Assembly: GCA_009842505.1 (NCBI GenBank)
Contig: VYFG01000043.1
Span: 1-55,468 of the forward strand
Direction of reading: 5' to 3'
From: Gammaproteobacteria bacterium
Lineage (GTDB): Bacteria > Pseudomonadota > Gammaproteobacteria > Arenicellales > Poriferihabitantaceae
DNA: 55,468 bases
The notes below the pieces were generated by a model. It searched no databases and was not told the DNA's origin. It saw nothing but the letters and a program-made list of their open reading frames with translations. Below are positions 9,165-17,532 of the stretch, in pieces. Made by a program: the position numbers and the translations under genes. Every line of letters starts with the position of its first letter. The stretch's first letter is position 1.

Positions 9165-11828
9165 CTAAAAATGCAGGGATATGTCCCGATGATGGGATAG
9201 GCAGGTAGCCACTGACTTGGCCTTATCCAGGGGCAGCCGATCCTGCATGCGAAGGCCGATGCTTTCCCGGATGGCATTGTTGTAGGCATTGAGCGGCTGC
9301 AGCAGCGTGGATGCGGCTTCCCGGCGCCAGTCCAGTTCGCCCCGGTACAGTTCCCGGGCACTCGCGAGCTGGGCGAGGGACTTTTCCTGGTCGGGGCTGT
9401 CGCCCCGGAGGGCCCGCCGGGCCTTGGACAGGGCGGACCTGATGGCGCTTGCGCCCTCCAGTTCGGACAATACGCCCTCCCGTTCCTTGATCAGGTCCAT
9501 GGCGGTTTCGGCCGTCTCGTCGAGGATGATGCGGTCCACGCCGTCCAGAATGGTGCCGGCGTCCTCCAGGGCGTCCACATCCAGCAGCAGCGTGCGCAGT
9601 TTCGCGAGCGGTTCATAGGCCTCGTCTACGCCCCGGCGATACTGGCCGCGGGCAATCTTGTCGGCCTTGGCCAGTTCCTTGTACTGGCTGTGCTGGACGC
9701 CCCAGGTCTCCGACATGCCCTGCTCCAGCGCGGCGAGTTCCGTCTCCAGTTGCCGGATGGTGCCGGTGGTCTCGGCAATCAGATCCTGCGGCGGGGGATC
9801 CCGCCGCTCAAGCCGGACGAGCTGCCTGCGGGCCTCCTCCAGTTCGCCTTCCAGCTTATCCAGGCCCCGCTGCATCCGTCGAGCCTGCTGGTGCAGGGCG
9901 CGGAATCCGCCGGAAAATCCCGCCACTGCGGCGGCCGTGCCTTCCACCGCCGCCACCCGGTCGAAGGTGGACGCGGCCGTATCGAATCCGCTCATCATGT
10001 CCTCCCGCAGGTCTTCCGGCAGCATGGAGTAGTCCAGACCGCGCGCCTTTTCGATGGCATCCAGCAGCGGCTGCCGGTTGTCCGCGTAATAGGGAAACAG
10101 GTCCTCCTCGATACACAGCTGCAACCTCGGATTGACCGGCGGCGGTGCGGTATCCGCGGTGAGATGGGTCCGGTTGGGCATGTAGTTGACCAGGCTCGGG
10201 AAGTAGCCGGCGATGGCCAGACCGACCAGCTGGAGGGCGATGAACGCCACCGCCCCCTTGTAGATATGCGTGGTCTTGACCTCGGGGGGCGCGACGCCGC
10301 GCAGGTAGAACAGGGCGAACCCGAAGGGGGGTGTCAGGAACGAGGTCTGGATGTTGAGGCCGATCATGACCCCGAGCCACACCGCCGTGATGTTGGCGGA
10401 CGTGTCGGACAGCAGAATCGGCGCCACGATGGGGACCACCACCACCGCGATCTCGATGAAGTCCAGGAAGAAGCCCAGCAGGAAGATGACCAGCATGACG
10501 ACCAGGAACTGGGTCCAGAACCCCCCCGGCAGGCCGGTCAGGAAGTGCCGGACCAGCTCTTCGCCGCCGAAGGCCCGGAAGGCCGACGTCAGCATGGCGG
10601 CGCCGATCAGGATGATGAACACCATGGACGTGGTCTTGGCCGTGTCCACCATGACGCTGACCAGGGTGTTGTTGATCCTGTAGGCGCGCCAGATGCTCCA
10701 GACGAGCGCCGCCACGAATACCAGTACCGCCGCCCCGGCGAGCAGGACGCTGACGAACTCCTGCTGGTTCGCGATCTTCTTGATGTTGAGGTCCGCCGCC
10801 TGCAGAAGCATCACGATCACGGCGATGGCAACCACCGCCATGATGGTCGGGGTGTACTGGTGGCGCCGGCCCTGGGTCAGCCGGTAGCCGCCCATGATGA
10901 TGGCGCCCACGGCACCGATGGCGCCGGCCTGGTTCACCGTCGCGATACCGAGGATGATGGATCCGAGCACCACGAAGATGAGTGTCAGCGGGGGGACCAG
11001 GGACAGGGCCACCGAGATCGCGTACTTCCGGTCGTACGACCCTTCATAGGGCACCGGCGGCGCGGTATTCGGTTTCAGGATGGCGACGACCAGGATATAC
11101 AGCATGTACAGGCCCACCAGGATCAGGCCCGGAATCATGGCCCCCATGAACATGTCGCCGGCGCTGGCGGAGGAGATGTCCAGTTCCGAGGGTAGCGCGA
11201 ATTCCCCGGTCAGTTCCTTGTATTCCGCCTTGCGCAGCGTGCTGGCCTGGTCCGCCGCGTTGGACAGCTGGTCCGCGAGGATGATGAGGACGATGGACGG
11301 GGGGATGATCTGGCCCAGGGTCCCCGACGCGCAGATGGTCCCCGTCGCCAAGGGCCTCGAGTAGTTGTTGCGCAGCATCGCCGGCAGCGAGATCAGTCCC
11401 ATGGCGATGACCGTGGCGCCGAGGATGCCGGTGGTGGCGGCAAGCAGTGCGCCGACGAATACCACGGAGATGCCGAGTCCGCCGGGAATGGGGCCGAACA
11501 GTTGCGCCATGGACACCAGCAGGTCTTCGGCGATGCGCGAACGCTCCAGCATGATGCCCATGAAGACGAACAGCGGAATGGCGATCAGCGTATCGCGCTC
11601 CACTTCCCAGTAGAGACTTCGGAAGTTCGTGATCCCCGCCGTGAGCCACTGGGAGGGCCCGTCCTGGGCGAAATAGGCGGAAGCGTCGTCGGCAAAGAGG
11701 TAGCCCGTGCCGGCGGCCAGGGCGATGGTGATGATCGCGGACCCCGGCAGGGCGAAGGCGACCGGAAACCCCGAGCTGAGGGCCACCACCATCACCAGGA
11801 TCAGGAGACACAGGAAAACCAGTTCCAT
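9165..11828 (-). CDS. dctM: TRAP transporter large permease DctM with long C-terminal soluble extension
   Basis: 887 residues, about twice the usual DctM length. Residues 1-570 are a polytopic TRAP/IT-superfamily permease (GFPVAFALPG near 20, LGATVIAMGLISLPAML, TGTICASGTLGQIIPPSIVL, and LNIQTSFLTPPFGFALFYLRG near 500). Some extra length is internal: long loops and added helices at about 215-400. After the last helix (LVGLAIAGYFPSLVNYMPN) comes a soluble tail of over 300 residues with strong heptad-like stretches (GLDKLEGELEEARRQLVRLE and following) and no hydrophobic segment. TRAP permeases use the sodium gradient to import organic acids delivered by DctP. It starts 2 bases after the dctQ stop. 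Confidence 0.93.
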   Translation of the reverse strand: MELVFLCLLILVMVVALSSGFPVAFALPGSAIITIALAAGTGYLFADDASAYFAQDGPSQWLTAGITNFRSLYWEVERDTLIAIPLFVFMGIMLERSRIAEDLLVSMAQLFGPIPGGLGISVVFVGALLAATTGILGATVIAMGLISLPAMLRNNYSRPLATGTICASGTLGQIIPPSIVLIILADQLSNAADQASTLRKAEYKELTGEFALPSELDISSASAGDMFMGAMIPGLILVGLYMLYILVVAILKPNTAPPVPYEGSYDRKYAISVALSLVPPLTLIFVVLGSIILGIATVNQAGAIGAVGAIIMGGYRLTQGRRHQYTPTIMAVVAIAVIVMLLQAADLNIKKIANQQEFVSVLLAGAAVLVFVAALVWSIWRAYRINNTLVSVMVDTAKTTSMVFIILIGAAMLTSAFRAFGGEELVRHFLTGLPGGFWTQFLVVMLVIFLLGFFLDFIEIAVVVVPIVAPILLSDTSANITAVWLGVMIGLNIQTSFLTPPFGFALFYLRGVAPPEVKTTHIYKGAVAFIALQLVGLAIAGYFPSLVNYMPNRTHLTADTAPPPVNPRLQLCIEEDLFPYYADNRQPLLDAIEKARGLDYSMLPEDLREDMMSGFDTAASTFDRVAAVEGTAAAVAGFSGGFRALHQQARRMQRGLDKLEGELEEARRQLVRLERRDPPPQDLIAETTGTIRQLETELAALEQGMSETWGVQHSQYKELAKADKIARGQYRRGVDEAYEPLAKLRTLLLDVDALEDAGTILDGVDRIILDETAETAMDLIKEREGVLSELEGASAIRSALSKARRALRGDSPDQEKSLAQLASARELYRGELDWRREAASTLLQPLNAYNNAIRESIGLRMQDRLPLDKAKSVATCLSHHRDISLHF

Positions 11829-11830
11829 GG

Positions 11831-12886
11831 TCAGGCCTCCACCCCGCGGGGCGCGCCCCCCGGCTCAGCCAGGCGTTCGTCCGTCTCGTCCCGAGGGACG
11901 GTGAACCGCGCCATGTTCGAGAGAAAGAAACTGACGAACTGGATTCCCATGGTGAGGGCGAACACCATCAGGTAGGCGGCCATCAGGTACTTGGTGTACA
12001 TGCCGAACCCGCTCTGGGAGATCTCGTAGCTCAGCAGCGGGCTGATGATGATGCTGCCCCGGCTGCTGGTGCCGAGGATCATGATGGTCCAGCAGAGCGG
12101 CAGGCCCAGCAGCAGCGAACCCAGGGCATTGGTCACGGCCTGGCCGCGCTCGGAAAAATTGGTGTACAGCACATCCACGCGCACATGGCCATCGTGCATC
12201 AGGGTGTAGGCGCTGGCGAACAGGAACAGGCCGGCGTACCAGAAGCGCACGACGTCTCCCTGGAAGGCCTGCTCGTAGGAGAATACGAAGCGGGAGATGA
12301 CGATCGTGAACTCCGCGGCGACAATCATCAGCGACAGCCAGATGAAGCCGATGGAACGGGAAAACAGGGCGATGACGGCGGCGATGCCCACGAGCGGGTA
12401 GTGGACCCAGGTGCCCCGGAATATGGAGCGGCCGAGCTGTGTGGTGAGGTGATCGCCGACGATGTAGGGAAGGAATCCCTCCACCCGGAGGAAGGAGATC
12501 ACGGAATCGGCGAGGCCGACCAGCAGAACGGCCCAGAAGGCCATGCGGGTGAAATAGGAGGCCAGGGCGTCGAACAGGCGGCCATCGTCGTCCATGTCCC
12601 TCCCGGGGGTGCGGATCACCCACCAGACGACCAGCAGCAGGGTGGCCGCGAACAGGAGGAACTGGATCCATCCCGCGATGAGAGGAAACCCCTCGAGCGC
12701 CTTGAAGTTCCGCGCCGGGGTCAGGAGTCCCTGGTGGGTGAGGAATGCGCCGATGCCGGGCCACTCGGTCCAGTAGACAAAGAAGTTGTCGACGAGAAAC
12801 AGCAGCATCGCCGACACCATCAGGGCGGCCAGTACCCGCAGGAGCCGCGGGTAGCCGGCGGCGATTTCCAGCAGGCGGATCAACAT
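11831..12886 (-). CDS. dctQ: TRAP transporter small permease DctQ, long form
   Basis: 351 residues, longer than the usual 160-220. The C-terminal half carries the DctQ-like part (FSYEQAFQGDVVRFWYAGLFLF, then HDGHVRVDVLYTNFSERGQ, about 215-260), while the N-terminal half adds three or four hydrophobic helices (for example FPLIAGWIQFLLFAATLLLVVWWV). Long DctQ and long DctM proteins tend to occur together with DctP proteins of the keto-acid-binding type. Translationally close to dctM downstream, and separated from dctP by a hairpin-containing gap of 148 bases. Confidence 0.88.
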   Translation of the reverse strand: MLIRLLEIAAGYPRLLRVLAALMVSAMLLFLVDNFFVYWTEWPGIGAFLTHQGLLTPARNFKALEGFPLIAGWIQFLLFAATLLLVVWWVIRTPGRDMDDDGRLFDALASYFTRMAFWAVLLVGLADSVISFLRVEGFLPYIVGDHLTTQLGRSIFRGTWVHYPLVGIAAVIALFSRSIGFIWLSLMIVAAEFTIVISRFVFSYEQAFQGDVVRFWYAGLFLFASAYTLMHDGHVRVDVLYTNFSERGQAVTNALGSLLLGLPLCWTIMILGTSSRGSIIISPLLSYEISQSGFGMYTKYLMAAYLMVFALTMGIQFVSFFLSNMARFTVPRDETDERLAEPGGAPRGVEA

Positions 12887-12950
12887 GGATACATGGCGGA
12901 AGTCTTGTATCGTGGCGCTGCCTGGCGTCGATTTATCGATGCGGAGAACC

Positions 12951-12980
12951 GGAAAACGGAGCCCGCCGGCTCCGTTTTCC
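12951..12980 (-). promoter_or_regulatory. 13-bp perfect hairpin between dctP and dctQ
   Basis: GGAAAACGGAGCC (12951-12963), loop CGCC, GGCTCCGTTTTCC (12968-12980). It lies about 55 bases after dctP and 65 before dctQ. There is no U-run after it on the minus strand, so it is better read as a 3' mRNA-stabilising or partial-termination structure that keeps DctP above the permease. Confidence 0.7.
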
Positions 12981-13034
12981 AGGTAGCCGGAGACCGGTTT
13001 CGGTCACCCGGCGTGTAATCGGCAGAAAGCCCGA

Positions 13035-14120
13035 TCAGATTCCGGTGACCCGGTTGCGCTGGCGCAGGTACTCCTGGTCGGCGATCTTCTGCCAGGCGCC
13101 GATGTCGGCGCGGGCCCTGAGGAAGCTTTCGTGCACCCTCCGGGCAAGGTCGCTGTGTTCCACGGTTTCCGCGAACACCTCTTCGGCGGCTTCGCCGAAG
13201 GAGTCATAGATCTCATCGCTGAACTTGCGAAGCTGGACGCCCTGCTCGTTGATGAGCTTGGTCAGCGATGCGCCGTTGTTGGCGTTGAACTCCGCCATCA
13301 TGACATCGTTCTCCATGGAGGCGGCGGCATCGACCATGACCTGGTCGGAATGGGACAGGCCTTCCCAGAAGTCCTTGTTGATACCGGCGGCCAGCATGGG
13401 GCCGGGCTCGTGCATGCCGGGATAGTAGTAGTACTTGGCAGCCTCGTAGAACTTCATGGCGGCGTCGTTCCAGGGGCCGACCCATTCGGTGGCGTCAATG
13501 GCGCCAGAAATCAGGTTCTCGTAGATCTGGCCACCCGGCAGTGACACGGGGGACGCGCCCAGCTGGGCCAGCACGTCGCCCCCGAGACCGGGAATACGCA
13601 TCTTGAGGCCCTTGAAATCATCGGCGGATTCCATTTCCTTGCGGAACCAGCCCCCCATCTGTACGCCGGTATTGCCGCACATCAGGTTCTTCAGGCCGTA
13701 TCCTCCGGCCAGCTCGTCCCACAGTTCCTGGCCGCCGCCAAAGCGTATCCAAGCATTCAGCTCGGTGTAGGTCAGGCCGAAGGGGACTGCGGTGAAATAG
13801 GCCCATGCGGGATGCTTGCCTTTCCAGTAGTAGTCCGCCGCATGGTAGATCTGGGCATTGCCGGATGCGACCTCATCGAAGGAATCGAAGGCGCCGACAC
13901 GTTCGCCGGCAGCGAAATACTCCACCTGGAAGCGACCGTCGCTGATATCGTTCAATCGCTGGGCAAAGCGCTGGGCGCCGGTTCCGAGGCCGGGGAAATC
14001 CCTGGGCCAGGTGGACACCATGGCAATCTCGATGCGTTCCTGGGCAATGGCGGGTGCCGCCAGGGTGGTAGCGCCGGCGGCAACGACTGCACCGCCTTTC
14101 AATAGATCACGACGTTTCAT
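13035..14120 (-). CDS. dctP: TRAP transporter periplasmic substrate-binding protein DctP (keto-acid/TakP-like)
   Basis: 361 residues with a twin-arginine-like export signal (KRRDLLKGG, then VVAAGATTLAAPAIAQ, cleavage near residue 27). The mature part resembles the DctP branch that includes the alpha-keto-acid binder TakP: FGLTYTELNAWIRFGGG (about 118-134), LKMRIPGLGG, and ATEWVGPWNDAAMKFYEAAKYYYYPG (about 210-235). TakP-type proteins bind monocarboxylate 2-oxo acids with a sodium ion, and dimerise; the exact ligand here cannot be told. A Shine-Dalgarno AGGAG sits 10-14 bases before the ATG. An FNR-type box lies about 90 bases upstream. Confidence 0.9.
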   Translation of the reverse strand: MKRRDLLKGGAVVAAGATTLAAPAIAQERIEIAMVSTWPRDFPGLGTGAQRFAQRLNDISDGRFQVEYFAAGERVGAFDSFDEVASGNAQIYHAADYYWKGKHPAWAYFTAVPFGLTYTELNAWIRFGGGQELWDELAGGYGLKNLMCGNTGVQMGGWFRKEMESADDFKGLKMRIPGLGGDVLAQLGASPVSLPGGQIYENLISGAIDATEWVGPWNDAAMKFYEAAKYYYYPGMHEPGPMLAAGINKDFWEGLSHSDQVMVDAAASMENDVMMAEFNANNGASLTKLINEQGVQLRKFSDEIYDSFGEAAEEVFAETVEHSDLARRVHESFLRARADIGAWQKIADQEYLRQRNRVTGI

Positions 14121-14205
14121 GTTGCTGGTACTCCTATAGTAGTGTCAGTGAAGGGTGAGTGAGAAGATTTTATGAAATGATAACGGCAAAGCCGGATGGG
14201 TCATT

Positions 14206-14219
14206 TTGATTTGGATCAA
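14206..14219 (-). promoter_or_regulatory. Perfect FNR/Anr-type box upstream of dctP
   Basis: TTGAT-TTGG-ATCAA matches the FNR/Anr consensus TTGAT-N4-ATCAA exactly. On the minus strand a TATCAT hexamer (14182-14177) would place a start point near 14170, putting the box centre close to -42, the class II activation position. This suggests oxygen-responsive control of dctPQM. Confidence 0.65.
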
Positions 14220-14353
14220 GCGCACCTCGAACGGACGCCGCCGACCCATTTTGACGGCATGTAGTATTACCCATTTACCGGTGGCAGTAAAGGCGCAGGG
14301 TGCGAATCGGCGGGGCTGGCCGGGGGCCACGGCGCGCACCGGGCGCCGGGCGG

Positions 14354-15454
14354 TCAGACCCGGGAAATGGTCATGTGGGCATGGACATAGTCCATGCCGT
14401 GCCCGCGGGGGTCATCCAGCACGAGGCGGTGATAGGCACCGTAGAATTCCTCGATCAGTCCCGCCCGTTCCTCCGCCGGCCTCGCGGGGTCCAGCCCGGC
14501 GGCGAAGATGCTCTGGTTCCAGCTTCGCACGGTGGGGATCAGTCCATCTGCGAAGGTGCCGACATCGCCGTCCCGCCTGAACTGCTCCGCGTATGGGCAC
14601 GGGACGACCCTGGTCTCGATGCTGTCGAGCCTGAGGCCGGCCCGGTGACAGGCACTGTCCGGATCGACCAGGGGCTCGGAGAATTCCTCCATGGTGCGGT
14701 AGTACTGCGGCAGGGTCATGCGGTGGTACTCGTCCTCCCGGATGCGGCCATCGGCGAGGAACGACTGCCAGATGCGGTTGAACGTATCGAACATGTTGAC
14801 GCCGCCCGTGTTGCCGAGATACCGGCCGCTTTCGTCGCGGCAGAAGTTCACCAGCACCATCCGTCCCCCGGGCCGGAGTTCCCGGGCGCGCAGCATCAGG
14901 ATGGATTCCCAGTCCCTGCGGCCCTGGTTGGCGAAGGTCTCCGCTTCCCCGTCGGTGGCGCCGACCATGTGGACATGGCCGGTGATGTTGCACGGGAGCG
15001 TGGACAGCCAGTGCATCGCAGTGGCGGAAAACGCCAGGTCCAGCATGCCGTCGGGCACGCACTGGAGGTAGAAGGATGATCCGGAGAACACCGGCCAGGC
15101 CTGCTCGATCTCCCCGAGCCAGCTGTGGAACCGGGTCCTGCCATGCAGGATGCCGACCAGCGCGTTGTAGTCGTTTCCGGGCTGGTCGGCGTAGATCACG
15201 GTTGACTGGACCGCGGGAGACAGTTCCCTGACCCGCCCGAGAACACCGCGCACCATGTCCAGCGAGGTGCCGCCGTCCGCACAGCCCATGTCCGCCATGG
15301 TGAACCGTTCGCTCGCCGGGGACAGGCCAAGCTGGTTGACCGCCTCGAGCACCCTGGGCGTGGCGGCATCGATGACATCCTTGGCGCCGCGGGTGGCCAG
15401 GGAATAGACCCCCCCGCCTGACATGGTCACGTTGTCCGCCTGTTTGCTGGTCAT
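14354..15454 (-). CDS. SABATH-family (plant-type) SAM-dependent carboxyl methyltransferase
   Basis: 366 residues, the normal length of the plant SABATH family (salicylate, jasmonate, indole-acetate and caffeine-pathway methyltransferases; Methyltransf_7). Family landmarks run in order: MSGGGVYSLATRGAKDVID (about 11-29), the SAM motif ADMGCADGGTSLDMV (about 54-68), YADQPGNDYNAL (about 88-99, equivalent to DLPxNDFN), SGSSFYLQCVPDGMLDLAFS (about 124-143) and MHWLS, and LRPGGRMVLVNF (about 195). Such enzymes methylate carboxylates of small acids to give esters. It follows the small membrane gene on the same strand and precedes the TRAP operon, but no substrate is implied by context. Confidence 0.82.
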   Translation of the reverse strand: MTSKQADNVTMSGGGVYSLATRGAKDVIDAATPRVLEAVNQLGLSPASERFTMADMGCADGGTSLDMVRGVLGRVRELSPAVQSTVIYADQPGNDYNALVGILHGRTRFHSWLGEIEQAWPVFSGSSFYLQCVPDGMLDLAFSATAMHWLSTLPCNITGHVHMVGATDGEAETFANQGRRDWESILMLRARELRPGGRMVLVNFCRDESGRYLGNTGGVNMFDTFNRIWQSFLADGRIREDEYHRMTLPQYYRTMEEFSEPLVDPDSACHRAGLRLDSIETRVVPCPYAEQFRRDGDVGTFADGLIPTVRSWNQSIFAAGLDPARPAEERAGLIEEFYGAYHRLVLDDPRGHGMDYVHAHMTISRV

Positions 15455-15522
15455 GGTTCGTGTGTGGTCGGGATGAATGCCGATGCGGTTTCGGTGGATG
15501 GAATACGCTTCTACCGGGCCAC

Positions 15523-15702
15523 TCAGATCATGCTGATCAGAAACAGGACGAACAGCACCACGAGGCCGATCGGGATCAGTGCGCCCATCCAGTCCTTGGG
15601 CGCATCGGACTTCTCACGGGAAGCACGCAGGAGCGCGGGACCCTGCCACAGCAGGACCAGGAGGATGATGGCGCCGAGCGCTACCTGTTCCCAGAGTTCC
15701 AT
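15523..15702 (-). CDS. Small two-helix membrane protein, 59 residues
   Basis: Short frame from ATG at 15702 to TGA at 15523. It encodes two hydrophobic helices (VALGAIILLVLLW and ALIPIGLVVLFVLFLISMI) joined by a charged loop (RASREKSDAPKDW), ending right after the second helix. No Shine-Dalgarno is obvious. It lies 68 bases upstream of the SABATH gene on the same strand and 191 downstream of xni. The clean hairpin-membrane design and GC-rich third codon positions argue that it is real. I do not know a function. Confidence 0.7.
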   Translation of the reverse strand: MELWEQVALGAIILLVLLWQGPALLRASREKSDAPKDWMGALIPIGLVVLFVLFLISMI

Positions 15703-15893
15703 TGTCGCTGACGCGGCCTTTCGTGCGGGTGGTGATTTCGCCGGTGCCCGCTGCGGGCGAAGACATGTGCCGCCTCGGGCGCTTCACGTGATGCATGGTT
15801 ACTGGGCATTTTCTCGGCGACTCCCCCGGGGCTGGTTTCACCGGCGGAAGATATCACATTTGTCCGCCGTGAATGCCGCCATGGACAGGTCCC

Positions 15894-16676
15894 TCACCGG
15901 CGGGACGTATGGCGCAACTGGTTCAGGTTGATCCCGAGGGCGATGTCGGTCTTGAACCGGAACAGGGACAGCGCCGTCCGGGCGGATTCCGCACCGTGCA
16001 TGATCTTGGCGCCGATCCTGCCGGTCATGCCTTCGGCGGCTTCCAGGAGGGACTCGAGGTCGCCGAACTCTGCCACCAGCCGGGCCGCGGTGCGCGGACC
16101 CACGCCGACGATGCCGGGTATGGACTTGCTGCTGTCGCCGGTCAGCGCCAGGAAGAACGGCAGGTGCCGGGGTTCGATCCCGAGCCGGTCCCGGATCAGG
16201 TCGCGGTCAAGGGGCCGCTGGCCGAAGTGGTCATAGACCTCGATGTGCTCGCCGAGCAGCTGACAATAGTGGCGGTCGGTGGACAGTATGGTGCTGAATC
16301 CGCCGCCGAGGGCGATCTTGCCGGCAATGGTGGCGATGATGTCGTCGGCCTCGTAGCCCGGCCGCTCAAGGCTTTCCACGCCGGCTTCGAGGAACGCGTC
16401 CTTCAGTGCTGGTATCCCGTCCCGCAGCGGCCCGGGCATGGGCTTGCGGTTCTTCTTGTAGTCCGGGTAGAGCTGATGCCGCCAGGTGGGCGCGGGAGTT
16501 TCGAAAACCACCACCGCATGGGTGGGCTGGTGAAAGCGCAGGGCGCGCTCAAGGGACGATACGCTGGCGGATACCGCCCGTTGCAAATGGGCCTCCCTGT
16601 CGCCGGATTCCGCCTGCGGAACAGCGGCATAAATGCGTCTGACCAGATTAAGCCCGTCGATCAGCAGCGCCTTCAT
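15894..16676 (-). CDS. xni: Flap endonuclease Xni-like (5'-3' exonuclease family)
   Basis: 260 residues; E. coli Xni (ExoIX) is 251. This cytoplasmic FEN-family nuclease acts on flapped or branched DNA in repair and replication. Landmarks: LLIDGLNLVRRIYA (5-18), WRHQLYPDYKKNRKPMP (about 65-81), GYEADDIIATIAGK (about 107-120), STDRHYCQLL, and the helix-hairpin-helix GDSSKSIPGIVGVGPRTAARL (about 183-203, seen in two parts). The usual metal-binding Asp in VFD is Glu here (VVFETP). It follows folE by 71 bases on the same strand. Confidence 0.88.
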   Translation of the reverse strand: MKALLIDGLNLVRRIYAAVPQAESGDREAHLQRAVSASVSSLERALRFHQPTHAVVVFETPAPTWRHQLYPDYKKNRKPMPGPLRDGIPALKDAFLEAGVESLERPGYEADDIIATIAGKIALGGGFSTILSTDRHYCQLLGEHIEVYDHFGQRPLDRDLIRDRLGIEPRHLPFFLALTGDSSKSIPGIVGVGPRTAARLVAEFGDLESLLEAAEGMTGRIGAKIMHGAESARTALSLFRFKTDIALGINLNQLRHTSRR

Positions 16677-16747
16677 GGCCGGATGCCGGCCAGCGGGCCG
16701 GCGTGTCCCCCGCGGGTGCGCGGGAGTCGATGCCCGTGCCAGCGGGG

Positions 16748-17308
16748 TCAGTCATTGACCAGGTTCAGGAACTCGGTGCGGGTACGGTGATCGGTCCGGA
16801 AGGTTCCAAGCATCATGGACGTTTTCATCACCGAGTTCTGTTTTTCCACGCCCCGCATCATCATGCAGAAATGCTTGGCCTCCACGATCACCCCCACCCC
16901 GCGGGCACCGGTGACGCTTTCCACCGCATGGGCGATCTGTTCCGTCAGGGTCTCCTGTATCTGTAGCCGGCGCGCGTACATGTCCGTGATGCGCGCCAGT
17001 TTGGAAAGGCCGATCACCTTGCCTTCCGGCAGATAGGCGATATGGCATTTCCCGACGAAGGGCAGCATGTGGTGTTCACACATGGAGTACAGCTCGATGT
17101 CCTTGACGATGACCATCTGATCATTGTCGGACTCGAAAATGGCTCCGTTGACCACCTCGTCCAGGCTCTGGTTGTAGCCCCTGGTCAGATACCGGAATGC
17201 ATTGGCCGCCCGGCGCGGCGTGTCCGCCAGTCCGGACCTCTGGTCATCCTCGCCGATGTCGATGATGAGGGACCTGAAGTGGTTTTCGAGTGTGTCCGGT
17301 CGATTCAT
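16748..17308 (-). CDS. folE: GTP cyclohydrolase I FolE
   Basis: 186 residues from the ATG at 17308; the frame is open further upstream but the extra 40 residues are unlike FolE. The enzyme converts GTP to dihydroneopterin triphosphate, the first step of folate synthesis. Zinc ligands are visible as Cys77 and His80 in MCEHHMLPF and Cys148 in [26 protein letters not shown] (about 92-107) is typical. Length is slightly short but normal for the compact type I enzymes. Probable first gene of a minus-strand group folE-xni. Confidence 0.95.
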   Translation of the reverse strand: MNRPDTLENHFRSLIIDIGEDDQRSGLADTPRRAANAFRYLTRGYNQSLDEVVNGAIFESDNDQMVIVKDIELYSMCEHHMLPFVGKCHIAYLPEGKVIGLSKLARITDMYARRLQIQETLTEQIAHAVESVTGARGVGVIVEAKHFCMMMRGVEKQNSVMKTSMMLGTFRTDHRTRTEFLNLVND

Positions 17309-17532
17309 TGGGGTGCGCGAAATAGTATGTTGCCGTTTCATTGTACCATTGCGCATGCATCGGTCAGCCGGCTTTTTCGCCGATCCGCGGCGGGTTATCA
17401 TCAGGCCTGAACGCTGGCTGGCGGGCAACCGTCGGTGCCAGGAAATCCCCAGACAGAAATGCTTTCAGGTGTACAGCTCCACGCGGTGTCCGGCCGCCAT
17501 TCCAGCCGACCGGTAATGGCCGGGAGATTGCC

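Noticed and set aside
15842..15869. CGGCGGA/TCCGCCG inverted repeat after xni as a terminator
   Set aside because: The loop is 14 bases and there is no U-run on the xni strand.
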